The position numbers and the translations under genes were made by a program. Positions 33,501-41,840 of a stretch of DNA of 64,000 nt are shown here, piece after piece. The notes below the pieces were generated by a model. The model was not told the DNA's origin and ran no database searches. It saw only the letters and a program-made list of their open reading frames with translations. This DNA comes from RGIG7213 sp045540335 (GTDB taxonomy: Bacteria > Bacillota > Clostridia > Oscillospirales > CAG-272), in the NCBI GenBank assembly GCA_045540335.1, contig JAZQHC010000049.1, positions 1 through 64,000 on the forward strand, read 5' to 3'. The stretch's first letter is position 1. The number at the start of each line of letters is the position of its first letter.

Positions 33501-36500
33501 TTGCCTTTCAGCTCTTGCGGTATTAAGGTTTTCCTTGGTTTTCTTTGCTGCGTCGTATTTGTCCTTCGGCGTTCCTTCAAGATATACGGGCGTAATGGAA
33601 TATCCACAGCAAAGGGTATAATAATCGGGGTTTTCGCTATCAACGGTTTGAACAAAATATCCACCCGTTTTACTTGAAAATCCGAAATTTACCGAGCCGA
33701 TAACGGGAAGATCCAAAAGCTCTCTGTCTTCATTTGACAAATTATTTGAAGATGTTGCCCCATCAAGTTCAGGCAGGTCGTACCGTTCGGTGGGAACGGG
33801 CTTGTTGGAAGCAACAAGCGTATAGATCGTTTCGATCATTTCAAGCTTTTGTTCTGTTTTTTGCTGAACCTTATTTCCGCCGGCGTCAACGGTTGTATAG
33901 GTCTTATCTGCAACGACGGAAATGTATATACGCGTGCCTGATAACAATTTTGTTGAATCTGTTATCTTAACGCCCCACATTTCATAATTGTTTCCTGCAT
34001 TGGCGGTAGTATCCAACGATGCAGAAAAATCTTTTTCGGTCTTCAGACCGCCATCCTCAGTCAAAGTAACAAGGTGGAAAGTTACGCTTTTTATCGTATA
34101 AATATCGGGGTCGCGGAACATTTTAACCGTTATTTCCGTTGTTGCGCCCTTTAATATTTCCAAATTGTTGGAATCCGCGCCTTGACCGTTAGTAGTTGCC
34201 GTTATTCTTGTAGGATAAAATCCCGTTGCAAAATAAGGCAGCTTTACAATGATATCTTTACCGTCGCCTGTATATTCGATGTCTTCGTAGCACATTTCAC
34301 CTTGGTAAGCGATAGACATTGAATATTTTCCCTTTACTGCGGGCGATTCGTTTATAGCTGTAATGCCGTTGAAATTTTTGATTTCAAAATAACCGTTTGC
34401 ATCGGTTGTGCATTCTATTGCTTCACCCGAATGGGCGTTGATATAAAACGTTGTATCTGCCAGCGGCACTTCCGTTGTTTCGCTTGTGTTCAAAACAACT
34501 ATCTGACGTTTAAGATATCCGCAAAGATCGGTCGTTACCATTTTAACTTCGTCTTTATGGATAAAATCAACATATATAATGTTATTTGAGGGATTACCGT
34601 CAAGCTGATAGTTATAAACGTCGCCATAATAGTATCTTCCGTTTGATATCCAAACGGTTACATAATCTTCGTTTGCATTTGCTACAAGCGGTACGTATTG
34701 ACCTATTACATATTCATTTGTATCTATCGCAAGGCCACCGTCTGACGTTTGGTTTTCAAAGCTTCCGTGCATTTTGGCTTCTTCATCTATATAGTTCACG
34801 TAAAGCTGTTCGGGATCGTATCCGAATTGACCTTGGAATATGTATCCACTGTATTCGGTATTCTGTATAGTAAACGTTACTTGACCCTCGGAGGCATTTT
34901 TCGTGCCCGAATCGGGTATAGCGTTACTCATATTGGTTTGGGGCGTGATCAATACGTTCATAAGCTCTGCTTCTTGGGGACTGTCACCCTCGAATACAAC
35001 GACATCGCCGATATAAAGATCAGGACGTCCGTCACTTGATTCGGGACTTACTATTTTAATGGTGCCAAGTGAAGAAGGCTGAATGGTATAATCTACTTTA
35101 ATTTTTTCGAATACGGGCCTTATTTCAAACGACCACGTATCGTTTTCATCTTTATACGCCCAAGCACTTTCGTATGATTTAAGGAAGTTGGAATCAAACG
35201 TTATCGTGCTTGCACCGTTCAAGGATATAACATCGGAATACGACGTGCCCGTACCCTTAAACTGATATCCTACAAGACGGCAAGCATAATAGCCGGATGT
35301 AGAATATGTAATATTGATCTTTTTATTCTCGCCCACCCTATAATTGGTAAACTGCAGATCGGAGGTGATTATAGGTGCTTGCGATGATGCTTCGCCGTTA
35401 TACTTCAAAGGTTCGGGCGAAACGATATTTATGTTGTAATTACGCTTGTTAAGTTTGAAAGCATTAGGTGCATATACTATACAACCGTCGTTAAACAGCT
35501 TGTCAAGATCGCGGTTGCAGTAATATATATAGTACGAGCCTGTCGTTTTTTCAGGCAATGTATATTTCAAATTAACGTAATCTTTATTTACGCCGGTATA
35601 GTGTTTATCCTCGCCAAGGCCCTTTAAGCCGAATTTAACGTCGCACTTACCCCTCAAATCAGTGATATACGCGCGGCTTTCGATGGATTCTATACCTGCC
35701 ATATCGTATCTGTTAAGCGAATCGATATACAAAAATCCGGTACTTGCGCCGCCCTCTGTATCAAGTGCGTACATATTTTGATTGTTGTACGGCCACGTTA
35801 CAGAACCGTCGGTAGAAGACGATCTTTTTGCAAAAAGATTGCCGGATGTAGAACCTACGTATATATCTGCACCGTTTTCTGTATCTACGATATATTGTGC
35901 CGATGTGGACTTTGCCCAATCCGGGAACCAGTTCGTATTTACGCTTGCCTGTACCATTTGCGGCAACGCGTCGTACGAATCGGGTAATGCATCAAGTTTG
36001 GCATCTGCCCCTTCGGGAAGCTCGCGCCCCTGCCCTTGTACAGTTACAGCCCCATCGCCAACGGTATATTTATCCCCGGCAAGAAGCGTATATACGCCGG
36101 GCAAAACGTACGCAACCTGTTTATCCTGATAGGGCGCAAAATCTACGTAGCCCATAGGGTTGCCATCGTAAAGCAGCATTGCGGATGTATTCGTGGCAAG
36201 GTTGCCTTTACGCGTAAACGCCAATTCTGCCATACCCGTTTCTTCATTTACAGAAAGGGTTTTGGTACTTTCAAATTCCACGTGAACAACGGGCTCTTCT
36301 TCGTCGCTTTTCAATGATACGCTTGCTACGCCGTCTTCAAACAAGAAGCCGTCGTCATCAATAACAGCAACGAAAAACATTTCAGAATATTCACTGATAT
36401 CGTCGTTTACAACGTTTATATCTATAATTGCAGAAGCTTGGCCGCTTTCAAATTCAACATCAAATTCTGTTGATTTTGCATCTATTTCCGAAATCTTGTT

Positions 36501-36962
36501 CAACATTTCTGCCGCACTTACAGCATCGTCTTTTTCTGTCGGCAAATTAGATGTTGCCTCGTTAGGCGTTACTATACTTACCAGCTCGCCGTTATCGCGG
36601 AATGAATAATAAACGGGCTTTGAATTCTCCGCCTTTGGCATTTCTTCACCGTATGTAACGGTATAGTCGTCTTCATACGCTGCGCTGATGTCGTAAAATC
36701 TTAACGTAACGGTCATTTCTTTTGTGGAATCACCCGCACGAATGATTTTCAACTGCCCTTTTCCGTCTTTTTCGTAGAAGGTAGGTGCTGATTGTTCAAA
36801 ATAAAATTCGCCTTTTTGTGAATAGATGATCGGGATAGTTTCGCCGCCCTCCACGGTTTGTGCTTGCACGTAATTTAAAACTGCTTCAGGCGGAATAGCG
36901 CCGCACAAAAAGCACATAGTTAAAAACATGCATGCAATTCTTTTGAAAATCGCGGTTTTCAT
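30558..36962 (-). CDS. Giant cell-surface protein (Calx-beta, Asp-box, CARDB; sortase-like signal)
   Basis: A 2134-residue exported protein. A signal peptide spans about residues 1-36 (ending near VQA). Two Calx-beta-type modules lie near 40-110 and 165-290 (NDDISEYSEMFFVAVIDD). A long beta-rich central part has no clear family. A BNR/Asp-box SEDGGNTWGP near residue 1430 sits in a propeller-like segment. A CARDB-like pair lies at about 1870-2070. The C-terminus is VPPTGE, a hydrophobic helix, then KKRRFN, a variant LPxTG sorting signal, so covalent wall attachment is likely. GGAGG is 9 bases before ATG 36962. It is probably an adhesin or glycan-binding protein. No catalytic motif was seen. 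Confidence 0.85.
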   Translation of the reverse strand: MKTAIFKRIACMFLTMCFLCGAIPPEAVLNYVQAQTVEGGETIPIIYSQKGEFYFEQSAPTFYEKDGKGQLKIIRAGDSTKEMTVTLRFYDISAAYEDDYTVTYGEEMPKAENSKPVYYSFRDNGELVSIVTPNEATSNLPTEKDDAVSAAEMLNKISEIDAKSTEFDVEFESGQASAIIDINVVNDDISEYSEMFFVAVIDDDGFLFEDGVASVSLKSDEEEPVVHVEFESTKTLSVNEETGMAELAFTRKGNLATNTSAMLLYDGNPMGYVDFAPYQDKQVAYVLPGVYTLLAGDKYTVGDGAVTVQGQGRELPEGADAKLDALPDSYDALPQMVQASVNTNWFPDWAKSTSAQYIVDTENGADIYVGSTSGNLFAKRSSSTDGSVTWPYNNQNMYALDTEGGASTGFLYIDSLNRYDMAGIESIESRAYITDLRGKCDVKFGLKGLGEDKHYTGVNKDYVNLKYTLPEKTTGSYYIYYCNRDLDKLFNDGCIVYAPNAFKLNKRNYNINIVSPEPLKYNGEASSQAPIITSDLQFTNYRVGENKKINITYSTSGYYACRLVGYQFKGTGTSYSDVISLNGASTITFDSNFLKSYESAWAYKDENDTWSFEIRPVFEKIKVDYTIQPSSLGTIKIVSPESSDGRPDLYIGDVVVFEGDSPQEAELMNVLITPQTNMSNAIPDSGTKNASEGQVTFTIQNTEYSGYIFQGQFGYDPEQLYVNYIDEEAKMHGSFENQTSDGGLAIDTNEYVIGQYVPLVANANEDYVTVWISNGRYYYGDVYNYQLDGNPSNNIIYVDFIHKDEVKMVTTDLCGYLKRQIVVLNTSETTEVPLADTTFYINAHSGEAIECTTDANGYFEIKNFNGITAINESPAVKGKYSMSIAYQGEMCYEDIEYTGDGKDIIVKLPYFATGFYPTRITATTNGQGADSNNLEILKGATTEITVKMFRDPDIYTIKSVTFHLVTLTEDGGLKTEKDFSASLDTTANAGNNYEMWGVKITDSTKLLSGTRIYISVVADKTYTTVDAGGNKVQQKTEQKLEMIETIYTLVASNKPVPTERYDLPELDGATSSNNLSNEDRELLDLPVIGSVNFGFSSKTGGYFVQTVDSENPDYYTLCCGYSITPVYLEGTPKDKYDAAKKTKENLNTARAERQEQNGSSKVKGKSTTRLDFYPIFSISVKVNTVTGQIIAMDFALGIDAFIMYNVPFALGPVPVYICVNVNSEAYVQLKYVYKDKYLTDVKSLLTPSNDAEQMFICAPIMKVGLKGGVGYNGFLSVFAEGNLSFPLMIDCVEREVGGKVSFDVSIGADMVLFTGKITYSKNIVSYGDQKLLEQLETIEQKQTLKAMYSTSKGNYETLDEAFANMTFTIPDRSQEGLIKMASSQSDVLVSDVFKNTNVYLYKLDENRVMAFFLADNNAEDGSLNYLSAAYCVSEDGGNTWGPICLIDDNSSAVGTSLQYDINVYELEDNIIVTWSEADFDTLLKSVDVENISAQQVAKVLNAMNLRGRIFSKQTGKPVGEAFTIAENSAVACGALDAVQNGDNIYVYYQRNAYQTTENVTAEDIANTERTIAMAVADINDTQKWTSVPIRAENEEGGEYRIVEVQPFVHDGIFGEIVVLDRDGKLMTYDYQTESLQPSIEDREMYLRVYSVGGEGLPPKTEALIRITKSSDCAQTPEVLSTDNYLHLLWNNNGQIVYMTDFVARDTDHEEVRANAYVIANADGTYTVQTPEESGMVSVVSDESTFHIGSKFSASIAEDGNVLLCWIGNDAVSEEQLVPTDEIYGLLLKTMLNSDVVALREELEDLEGCPHTYQLYAEGEPIALTDVNMPIGALDSICMQSGVENKFLLAFTKLNNKLRLESDGADLMVQFSIDKPEISAKLEITKYPLPGSVATAIVTLQNEGLETFNGANIRLSGIGEDIVVKYEKPIFAGASVELPIDLPIPESFNATTNVTLDVAGLEEQAQYTSQATAEVLYESYFVFADLPELHALSNSNDCIVILDVKNIGNAPGTPTVKYLNRPYISNQGEGRDYQHTFDESVSAGGETKLQYILEDPLMEKDVYSIVQISLGDGYDQMREASMPKPIMAKAVSDQPEDGGEENVPPTGENMFVPYVALIAICSLAGVVYFKKRRFN

Positions 36963-37060
36963 AAAATACCTCCATTTAAAATTGTTGTATAACACAGTAT
37001 TACCTATATACTGTAACAAAACGGGATAAACACTGTTTTCAGCCATATCCGAACATTGCT

Positions 37061-37894
37061 TTATACGTTATTAAATATACTTTTCAACAATTTGATTTCT
37101 TTTTCGTAGCCGTCTAATTCATTCGGTGTTTCCAACACGAAGGGAAGATTTGATATACGCGGCTCGTTTATAATAGATTTTATAAGCTCCAATCCTATAA
37201 ATCCTTCACCTATCTTTTCATGGCGGTCTTTTTTTGCCCCTTGCGGATTTTTACTGTCGTTAAGGTGAACGGCGCGTAATTTATCAAGGCCTATTATTTT
37301 ATCGAATTGGTTTAACACGTCGCTGAAATTTGAAAGATCGTATCCGCCGTCTGATATATGGCAGGTATCAAGGCAAACGCCGACTTTATTTTTTAACTGC
37401 ACGCCGTCGATAATGGCTTTAACCTCTTCAAAGGTTGCACCTATTTCGCTTCCCTTTCCTGCCATGGTTTCGATTAAAACGGTTGTTTTCAGATCCGTGG
37501 AAAGAACACCGTTTAATATTTCTACGGTTCGCATAATTCCAACGTCGCTTCCATCGCCAATGTGAGAACCCGGGTGGAAATTATAATAATTATTCGGCAG
37601 GTCCTGTAATATTTTCAAATCATCACGAAAAATATCGTAGGCAAATTCTCTTACCTCTGCCCTTGAAGATGCAGGATTTAAGGTATATGGCGCGTGTGCT
37701 ATAACCGGGGCAAAGTTATTTGCCGCCATCAGCTCCGATGCGCGCTTCATATCATCCTTATCAGGAGTTTTAGCCTTGCTTCCGCGCGGATTTCGGGTAA
37801 AAAACTGAAACGTGTCTGCACCTATTCCTATTGCCGTTTTAACCATTGCCTCGTATCCGTCCGACGAAGACAAATGGCATCCTATATGAAACAT
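37061..37894 (-). CDS. nfo: Deoxyribonuclease IV (endonuclease IV, AP endonuclease)
   Basis: A 277-residue zinc-dependent TIM-barrel endonuclease that incises DNA at abasic sites in base-excision repair. The family signature residues are HIGCHLSSSDGY, FQFFTRNPRG, NFHPGSH, VLIETMAGKGSEIG, VCLDTCHISDGGYD, RAVHLNDSKNPQGAKKDRHEKIGEG and FVLETPNE. The metal ligands are in these boxes. It is full length. A GGAAAGGAAA site precedes the ATG. It lies between two surface/wall genes on the same strand and complements nth in this window. Confidence 0.96.
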   Translation of the reverse strand: MFHIGCHLSSSDGYEAMVKTAIGIGADTFQFFTRNPRGSKAKTPDKDDMKRASELMAANNFAPVIAHAPYTLNPASSRAEVREFAYDIFRDDLKILQDLPNNYYNFHPGSHIGDGSDVGIMRTVEILNGVLSTDLKTTVLIETMAGKGSEIGATFEEVKAIIDGVQLKNKVGVCLDTCHISDGGYDLSNFSDVLNQFDKIIGLDKLRAVHLNDSKNPQGAKKDRHEKIGEGFIGLELIKSIINEPRISNLPFVLETPNELDGYEKEIKLLKSIFNNV

Positions 37895-37912
37895 TTTATT
37901 TTCCTTTCCAAA

Positions 37913-39502
37913 TTACAGCAAGGTGCTGTCAATTTTATTGTAATGGGTTAAAACATCGTTAATAAAATCATCCCACATATCGTTTTCCCTCATGCAAGAA
38001 GGACAATTTTTTCCCGAAAAAGCATTATGCTGGCGAACGTTTTCAATAGGCAGATCGTATTTTTTCATCAATTCTGCCGCCAGTATTGCCGTGTTTTTTA
38101 CTGCTTTTATAAACGCTTTAGATGGCTTTTCGCCCCTTGGCTGCTTGTTAAGGCATATTTCTATACCTATTCCGTAAAGGTTACCCTCTCCCTCGCCGCC
38201 GTCGCCTGCATGGTAGGCCGCCTCTTCCTCGGGCAGGGATTTATATATTGCCTCGTCATCAACCGTGTAATGCCACGCAAGGGGTCTGTCACCTTCCTTA
38301 AAGCCTTTAAGATATTGGCTGTGGGCTTTCGCACCTGCACCCTCGCGCCAGTTATCCGTATTATGTATTACAACGTATTTTGCGCCAACATTTCCCCTTT
38401 CATACCTGCGGTTTATGCGGTCTTTATCGACATAGTCGGCAATAACGGGCATTTCTTCTGAAGTACCGTGGGAAATGTACGTAACAAATCTTTCAGGGCG
38501 TTGCTGTACTATATAGCACGCACCGTATCGCCAAGTCGGTAAAAATTCTGAAAGAAGTACGGTAATTTTTCCGTTTTCTGCGGCAGGATCGTTTATGTAA
38601 AGCCAATCGTCACCGTTTTTGGTTATATATCCGGTAACTACAAGCAAATGACCGTTGGTTTTTCTTTCGGGGTATCCGCTTTTAGTCCATTGCCCTTCTG
38701 ATACTTTGATCGAGCAAGCAACCGCAACGCCTTTAGATAAGGCGTATTTAAGCGAATCGCCGTCGTAAAAATCAACAAACGAATTCAATCCCTTTTCGCC
38801 CGGATAAGAAGCATTATACGACCAATTTCCGAATATTTCGTTGCCGTTATCAAAAACGTCATACGCAACATCCTCTAAAGGTACGGCAACGCCCATATAA
38901 TCCATTTCCATACATATAGACGTCGGGGAACATATTCTTCCGCCTATAACATCAACCGTACCTTGTCTTTTCACGGGAACGTGGTTTTGCACTTTAAGAC
39001 ATTCGGTTTTGGGAAGCCTGCCGTTTTCTGTATTGAGGGCAAAATTCACGCTGAAGACGACAGGCGATTTTTCACCCATCGTTATTTCTATTTTATACTT
39101 AAATCTCGTGTGTTTTTCGTTGAAGGTAAGAATGTCAATATCTATACTGCCGGTAGTTGCCTTCGTGCTCTTTGATGAAGGAACGCCCCTTTTGCTTGAC
39201 CATATTCCCCATGAAAACCATTCTTCGCCATTACAGCTTGCAAAAACCTCTACCTTTCCGCCGTAGGTTTTGCAATTCCAAGAAGCGGTTATAACGTTAA
39301 ATTCTTGGCTTGTTACCCAATCAGATATAAAAACACCTTTTTCGTATCCTTCTTTAAGCGTTAATCCGTCGTTGTAAAATCGAAGACCCTCGCATTCACC
39401 GTTAAGCTCGTTTGCAAAAAAGCATATCGAGCGATGGTGTACATCTATCGGACAATGGTAAAAATCGTTTTCTATATCAAGATCTACAAAATATTTATCC
39501 AT
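37913..39502 (-). CDS. C39-like peptidase fused to N-acetylmuramoyl-L-alanine amidase
   Basis: A 529-residue three-part protein. Residues 1-180 are a beta-rich domain of unknown family. About 185-345 resemble a C39-like papain-fold peptidase: GGRICSPTSICM (candidate Cys near 191), NGHLLVVTGY (His near 281) and YINDP (Asp). About 370-525 are an Amidase_2/T7-lysozyme-type domain with YVVIHNTDN (zinc His), AWHYTVDDEAIY, YGIGIEICLN and RQHNAFSGKNCPSCM. No signal peptide or anchor is visible, so how it reaches peptidoglycan is unclear (mother-cell lysis or sporulation use is possible). It lies 18 bases upstream of nfo. Confidence 0.82.
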   Translation of the reverse strand: MDKYFVDLDIENDFYHCPIDVHHRSICFFANELNGECEGLRFYNDGLTLKEGYEKGVFISDWVTSQEFNVITASWNCKTYGGKVEVFASCNGEEWFSWGIWSSKRGVPSSKSTKATTGSIDIDILTFNEKHTRFKYKIEITMGEKSPVVFSVNFALNTENGRLPKTECLKVQNHVPVKRQGTVDVIGGRICSPTSICMEMDYMGVAVPLEDVAYDVFDNGNEIFGNWSYNASYPGEKGLNSFVDFYDGDSLKYALSKGVAVACSIKVSEGQWTKSGYPERKTNGHLLVVTGYITKNGDDWLYINDPAAENGKITVLLSEFLPTWRYGACYIVQQRPERFVTYISHGTSEEMPVIADYVDKDRINRRYERGNVGAKYVVIHNTDNWREGAGAKAHSQYLKGFKEGDRPLAWHYTVDDEAIYKSLPEEEAAYHAGDGGEGEGNLYGIGIEICLNKQPRGEKPSKAFIKAVKNTAILAAELMKKYDLPIENVRQHNAFSGKNCPSCMRENDMWDDFINDVLTHYNKIDSTLL

Positions 39503-39681
39503 TATATATACCTATTTTTTTGTTTCATTTTACAACAAATAATACGAAAAGTCAATAGTGCGGTATGATTTATCCATTTTTATCCTGTTTTTTTACAGTT
39601 AAATCAATATTAAATCAGAATAAAATTCTGCTGACTGCAAAAACTATTCGTTGTAAAATATTATCAAGGCAAGGGGTATTT

Positions 39682-40122
39682 ATGTTCAAGCAAAAAGAAG
39701 ATTACAGAACGTACGCAAAAGCAAGGGCTGCAAAATCCAAATCGTTGAAAAACTGTACGCTTGCATTCATTTTCGGCGGCGCTATATGTGTTTTGGGAGA
39801 ATGCTTTTTTGATATATATAAAATGTTTTTGGATGAAAAAACGTCATCTGCTTTGGTTTCCATTACGCTGATATTTATTGCTTCTTTATTAACGGGACTG
39901 GGTATTTTTGACAAGATAGCAAAGCATGCCGGTGCGGGAACACTTGTGCCGATAACGGGGTTTTCAAATGCGATGACCTCTCCCGCGCTTGACACAAAAA
40001 GCGAGGGGTATATAACGGGTGTTGGCGCGAAAATGTTTACCGTAGCAGGCCCCGTTATTGTTTATGGCACTGTGGCAAGCGTTATTTACGGAATCATTTA
40101 TTGGATTACAACATTATTCTGA
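39682..40122 (+). CDS. spoVAC: Stage V sporulation protein AC (SpoVAC)
   Basis: A 146-residue inner-membrane protein with four predicted helices matching SpoVAC: GGAICVLGECFFDIY, AGAGTLVPITGFSNAMTSPALDTKSEG and GAKMFTVAGPVIVYGTVAS. SpoVA proteins form the channel for dipicolinic acid uptake in the forespore and release at germination. AAGGGG lies 5 bases before ATG 39682; an upstream in-frame extension has no support. Unlike the usual spoVAC-spoVAD-spoVAE cluster, it stands alone between divergent and convergent genes. I could not find a convincing forespore sigma promoter. Confidence 0.9.
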   Translation: MFKQKEDYRTYAKARAAKSKSLKNCTLAFIFGGAICVLGECFFDIYKMFLDEKTSSALVSITLIFIASLLTGLGIFDKIAKHAGAGTLVPITGFSNAMTSPALDTKSEGYITGVGAKMFTVAGPVIVYGTVASVIYGIIYWITTLF

Positions 40123-40128
40123 TACGAA

Positions 40129-40153
40129 AAGGCTTGACCATCGGTCAAGCCTT
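40129..40153. terminator. Terminator between convergent genes
   Basis: The perfect 11-bp stem AAGGCTTGACC/GGTCAAGCCTT has a 3-base loop. It overlaps the stop codon of the minus-strand gene. T-rich sequence lies on both sides. Confidence 0.7.
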
Positions 40154-40630
40154 AAGTATTCTTTTGAAGAAATCTTTTATTTTGTCTTTTAGTTTTAACT
40201 GTATAGGAGAGGGAAAAGGTTTATCCAACACCCACGGCAATTCAAAGCCGTTAATTACCGAAATTGTAAAATAATCTTCCGTCTGTTCGTTAGGTGAAGC
40301 AAATCCATCTGTTAGAACGATACTGAAAAACAAACCGTCTTGAATATCAATTTCATACAATCCCATATTAACGATTTTACCGCAAACAGTGTAGTCAACA
40401 CCGATATATTGAATCGTGTTATCCAATTCAACACTCATACACTCATCGGGCTTGGTTATATCTACACCAAAATCAGCAAGAAAAGATTCGAGATTCGGAA
40501 ATTTGCCTTTGATCTGGGCATAGAAATTCTCACAGCATTCGCATTTACATAGTGAGTGCGTTTTATAATAGTCTATCGTTTTTTCTATATCCGCTTCAAA
40601 CACATAATCATCTTTTCGAATTATAGTCAT
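40145..40630 (-). CDS. Hypothetical protein with N-terminal Cys cluster
   Basis: A 161-residue soluble protein that I do not recognise. A cluster CKCECC near residue 30 could bind zinc. A mixed segment YAQIKGKFPNLESFLADFGVDI and VDYTVCGKIVNMGLYEIDI follow, with a basic C-terminus LKDKIKDFFKRILKA. AAAGGG lies about 7 bases before ATG 40630; the frame extends further but without a ribosome site. It is separated from its neighbours by a terminator and by an 91-base gap, so it may be monocistronic. Confidence 0.65.
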   Translation of the reverse strand: MTIIRKDDYVFEADIEKTIDYYKTHSLCKCECCENFYAQIKGKFPNLESFLADFGVDITKPDECMSVELDNTIQYIGVDYTVCGKIVNMGLYEIDIQDGLFFSIVLTDGFASPNEQTEDYFTISVINGFELPWVLDKPFPSPIQLKLKDKIKDFFKRILKA

Positions 40631-40721
40631 AATTGCACCCTTTAATTTCATTATACCGCATAATTGTTTTAAAAAATGTGAGCATCGTTCAAATGCCCAC
40701 ATTTTGAAGTACATTTTTAAG

Positions 40722-41840
40722 TCAGCGCGGATTTCTGAAAAACTGGTAATAATTGCATCTTATCATGCCGTTATACAGCCTGCGTACCGCATCGGCGCGC
40801 CTGCCGTAAAGCCTTTGGAAATCTTCACAAGATGATATAACATATATCTGCCATCTATCCAGCTTCGCCCACGACTTGCCCATGTTTTTATATAACGACT
40901 CCACTTCCTGTGCAGACATCATTCTTTCTCCATACGGGGGATTGCACACTATCGTGCCGCGCCTGCCGTATGTTTCAACGTCAAGCGCATTTTTTTCAAA
41001 TACTTTTATGTGTTTTTCCATACCTGCACGCTTTACATTTTCCTGCGTAATAGAAACGCAGGCTGGGTCGATATCAGATGCAAATGTTTCAAAACAAGAA
41101 TTTTTAACTATTTTATCGTTTGCTTCCGTTACTGCATCGTACCATAATTTTTTTGCCACAAACGGAAAGCTTTCCGAGGCAAAGCTGCGGTTTAAGCCCG
41201 GCGCTGTATTCGTTAAAAGCATTGCAGCTTCTATGGCAATAGTTCCCGAACCGCAAAACGGATCCCACAAAAGCACGTCTTCTCTTGCGTGGGCAAGCTT
41301 TACAAGCGCGGCGGCAAGCGTTTCGCGTATGGGGGCATCATTGGATACGGGCCTATACCCCCTTTTGTGAAGCGGTACGCCAGAGGTATCTATCATCATA
41401 TGAACGTTATCTTTAAGAATAAAAAATTCTATCTGATATTTAACGCCCGTTTCTTCAAAATAGGAAATACCGTATTTTGATTTCAGCCTTTCTACGCAGG
41501 CTTTTTTTATTATACTTTGACAATCGGGAATTGAAAACAAAGTTGATTTTATGCTGTGCCCCTTAACGGGAAAAGCATCTGACTTGCCTATATAATCCTC
41601 CCAAGGAAGCGATTTTACCCCATCAAACAGTTGGGTAAAGGTTTTCGCCCCAAACTCGCCAACCAAAATAAGAACCCTTTGCGCATACCGCAAATTGATA
41701 TTCAAGCGCGGTATATCGGCAACATCGCCATCGAAAATAACCCTGCCGTCAAGCGTTTGAACGCGTTTTAAGCCCAGGGCGTCTATTTCTTCGTTTAAAA
41801 GCCTTTCTATACCAAAAAGGCACGTTGCAACAAACCGCAT
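40722..41840 (-). CDS. THUMP-domain 23S rRNA guanine-N2-methyltransferase-like protein
   Basis: A 372-residue RNA methyltransferase of the RlmL-N/YpsC type. It has an N-terminal ferredoxin-like plus THUMP region (about 1-160; CLFGIERLLNEEI, RYAQRVLILVGEF). A Rossmann domain follows with GYRPVSNDAPIRETLAAALV, SAM motif I DPFCGSGTIAIEAAM, DIDPACVSITQENVKRAG and catalytic NPPYGERM. By family it methylates N2 of a guanine in 23S rRNA (G2445-like); the target is inferred. The start shares one base with the upstream stop (TAATG). Confidence 0.9.
   Translation of the reverse strand: MRFVATCLFGIERLLNEEIDALGLKRVQTLDGRVIFDGDVADIPRLNINLRYAQRVLILVGEFGAKTFTQLFDGVKSLPWEDYIGKSDAFPVKGHSIKSTLFSIPDCQSIIKKACVERLKSKYGISYFEETGVKYQIEFFILKDNVHMMIDTSGVPLHKRGYRPVSNDAPIRETLAAALVKLAHAREDVLLWDPFCGSGTIAIEAAMLLTNTAPGLNRSFASESFPFVAKKLWYDAVTEANDKIVKNSCFETFASDIDPACVSITQENVKRAGMEKHIKVFEKNALDVETYGRRGTIVCNPPYGERMMSAQEVESLYKNMGKSWAKLDRWQIYVISSCEDFQRLYGRRADAVRRLYNGMIRCNYYQFFRNPR

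Noticed and set aside
39600..39660. Sigma-G promoter for spoVAC
   Set aside because: GAATA near 39616 is acceptable as a -35, but no good CATnnTA -10 lies at the right spacing.
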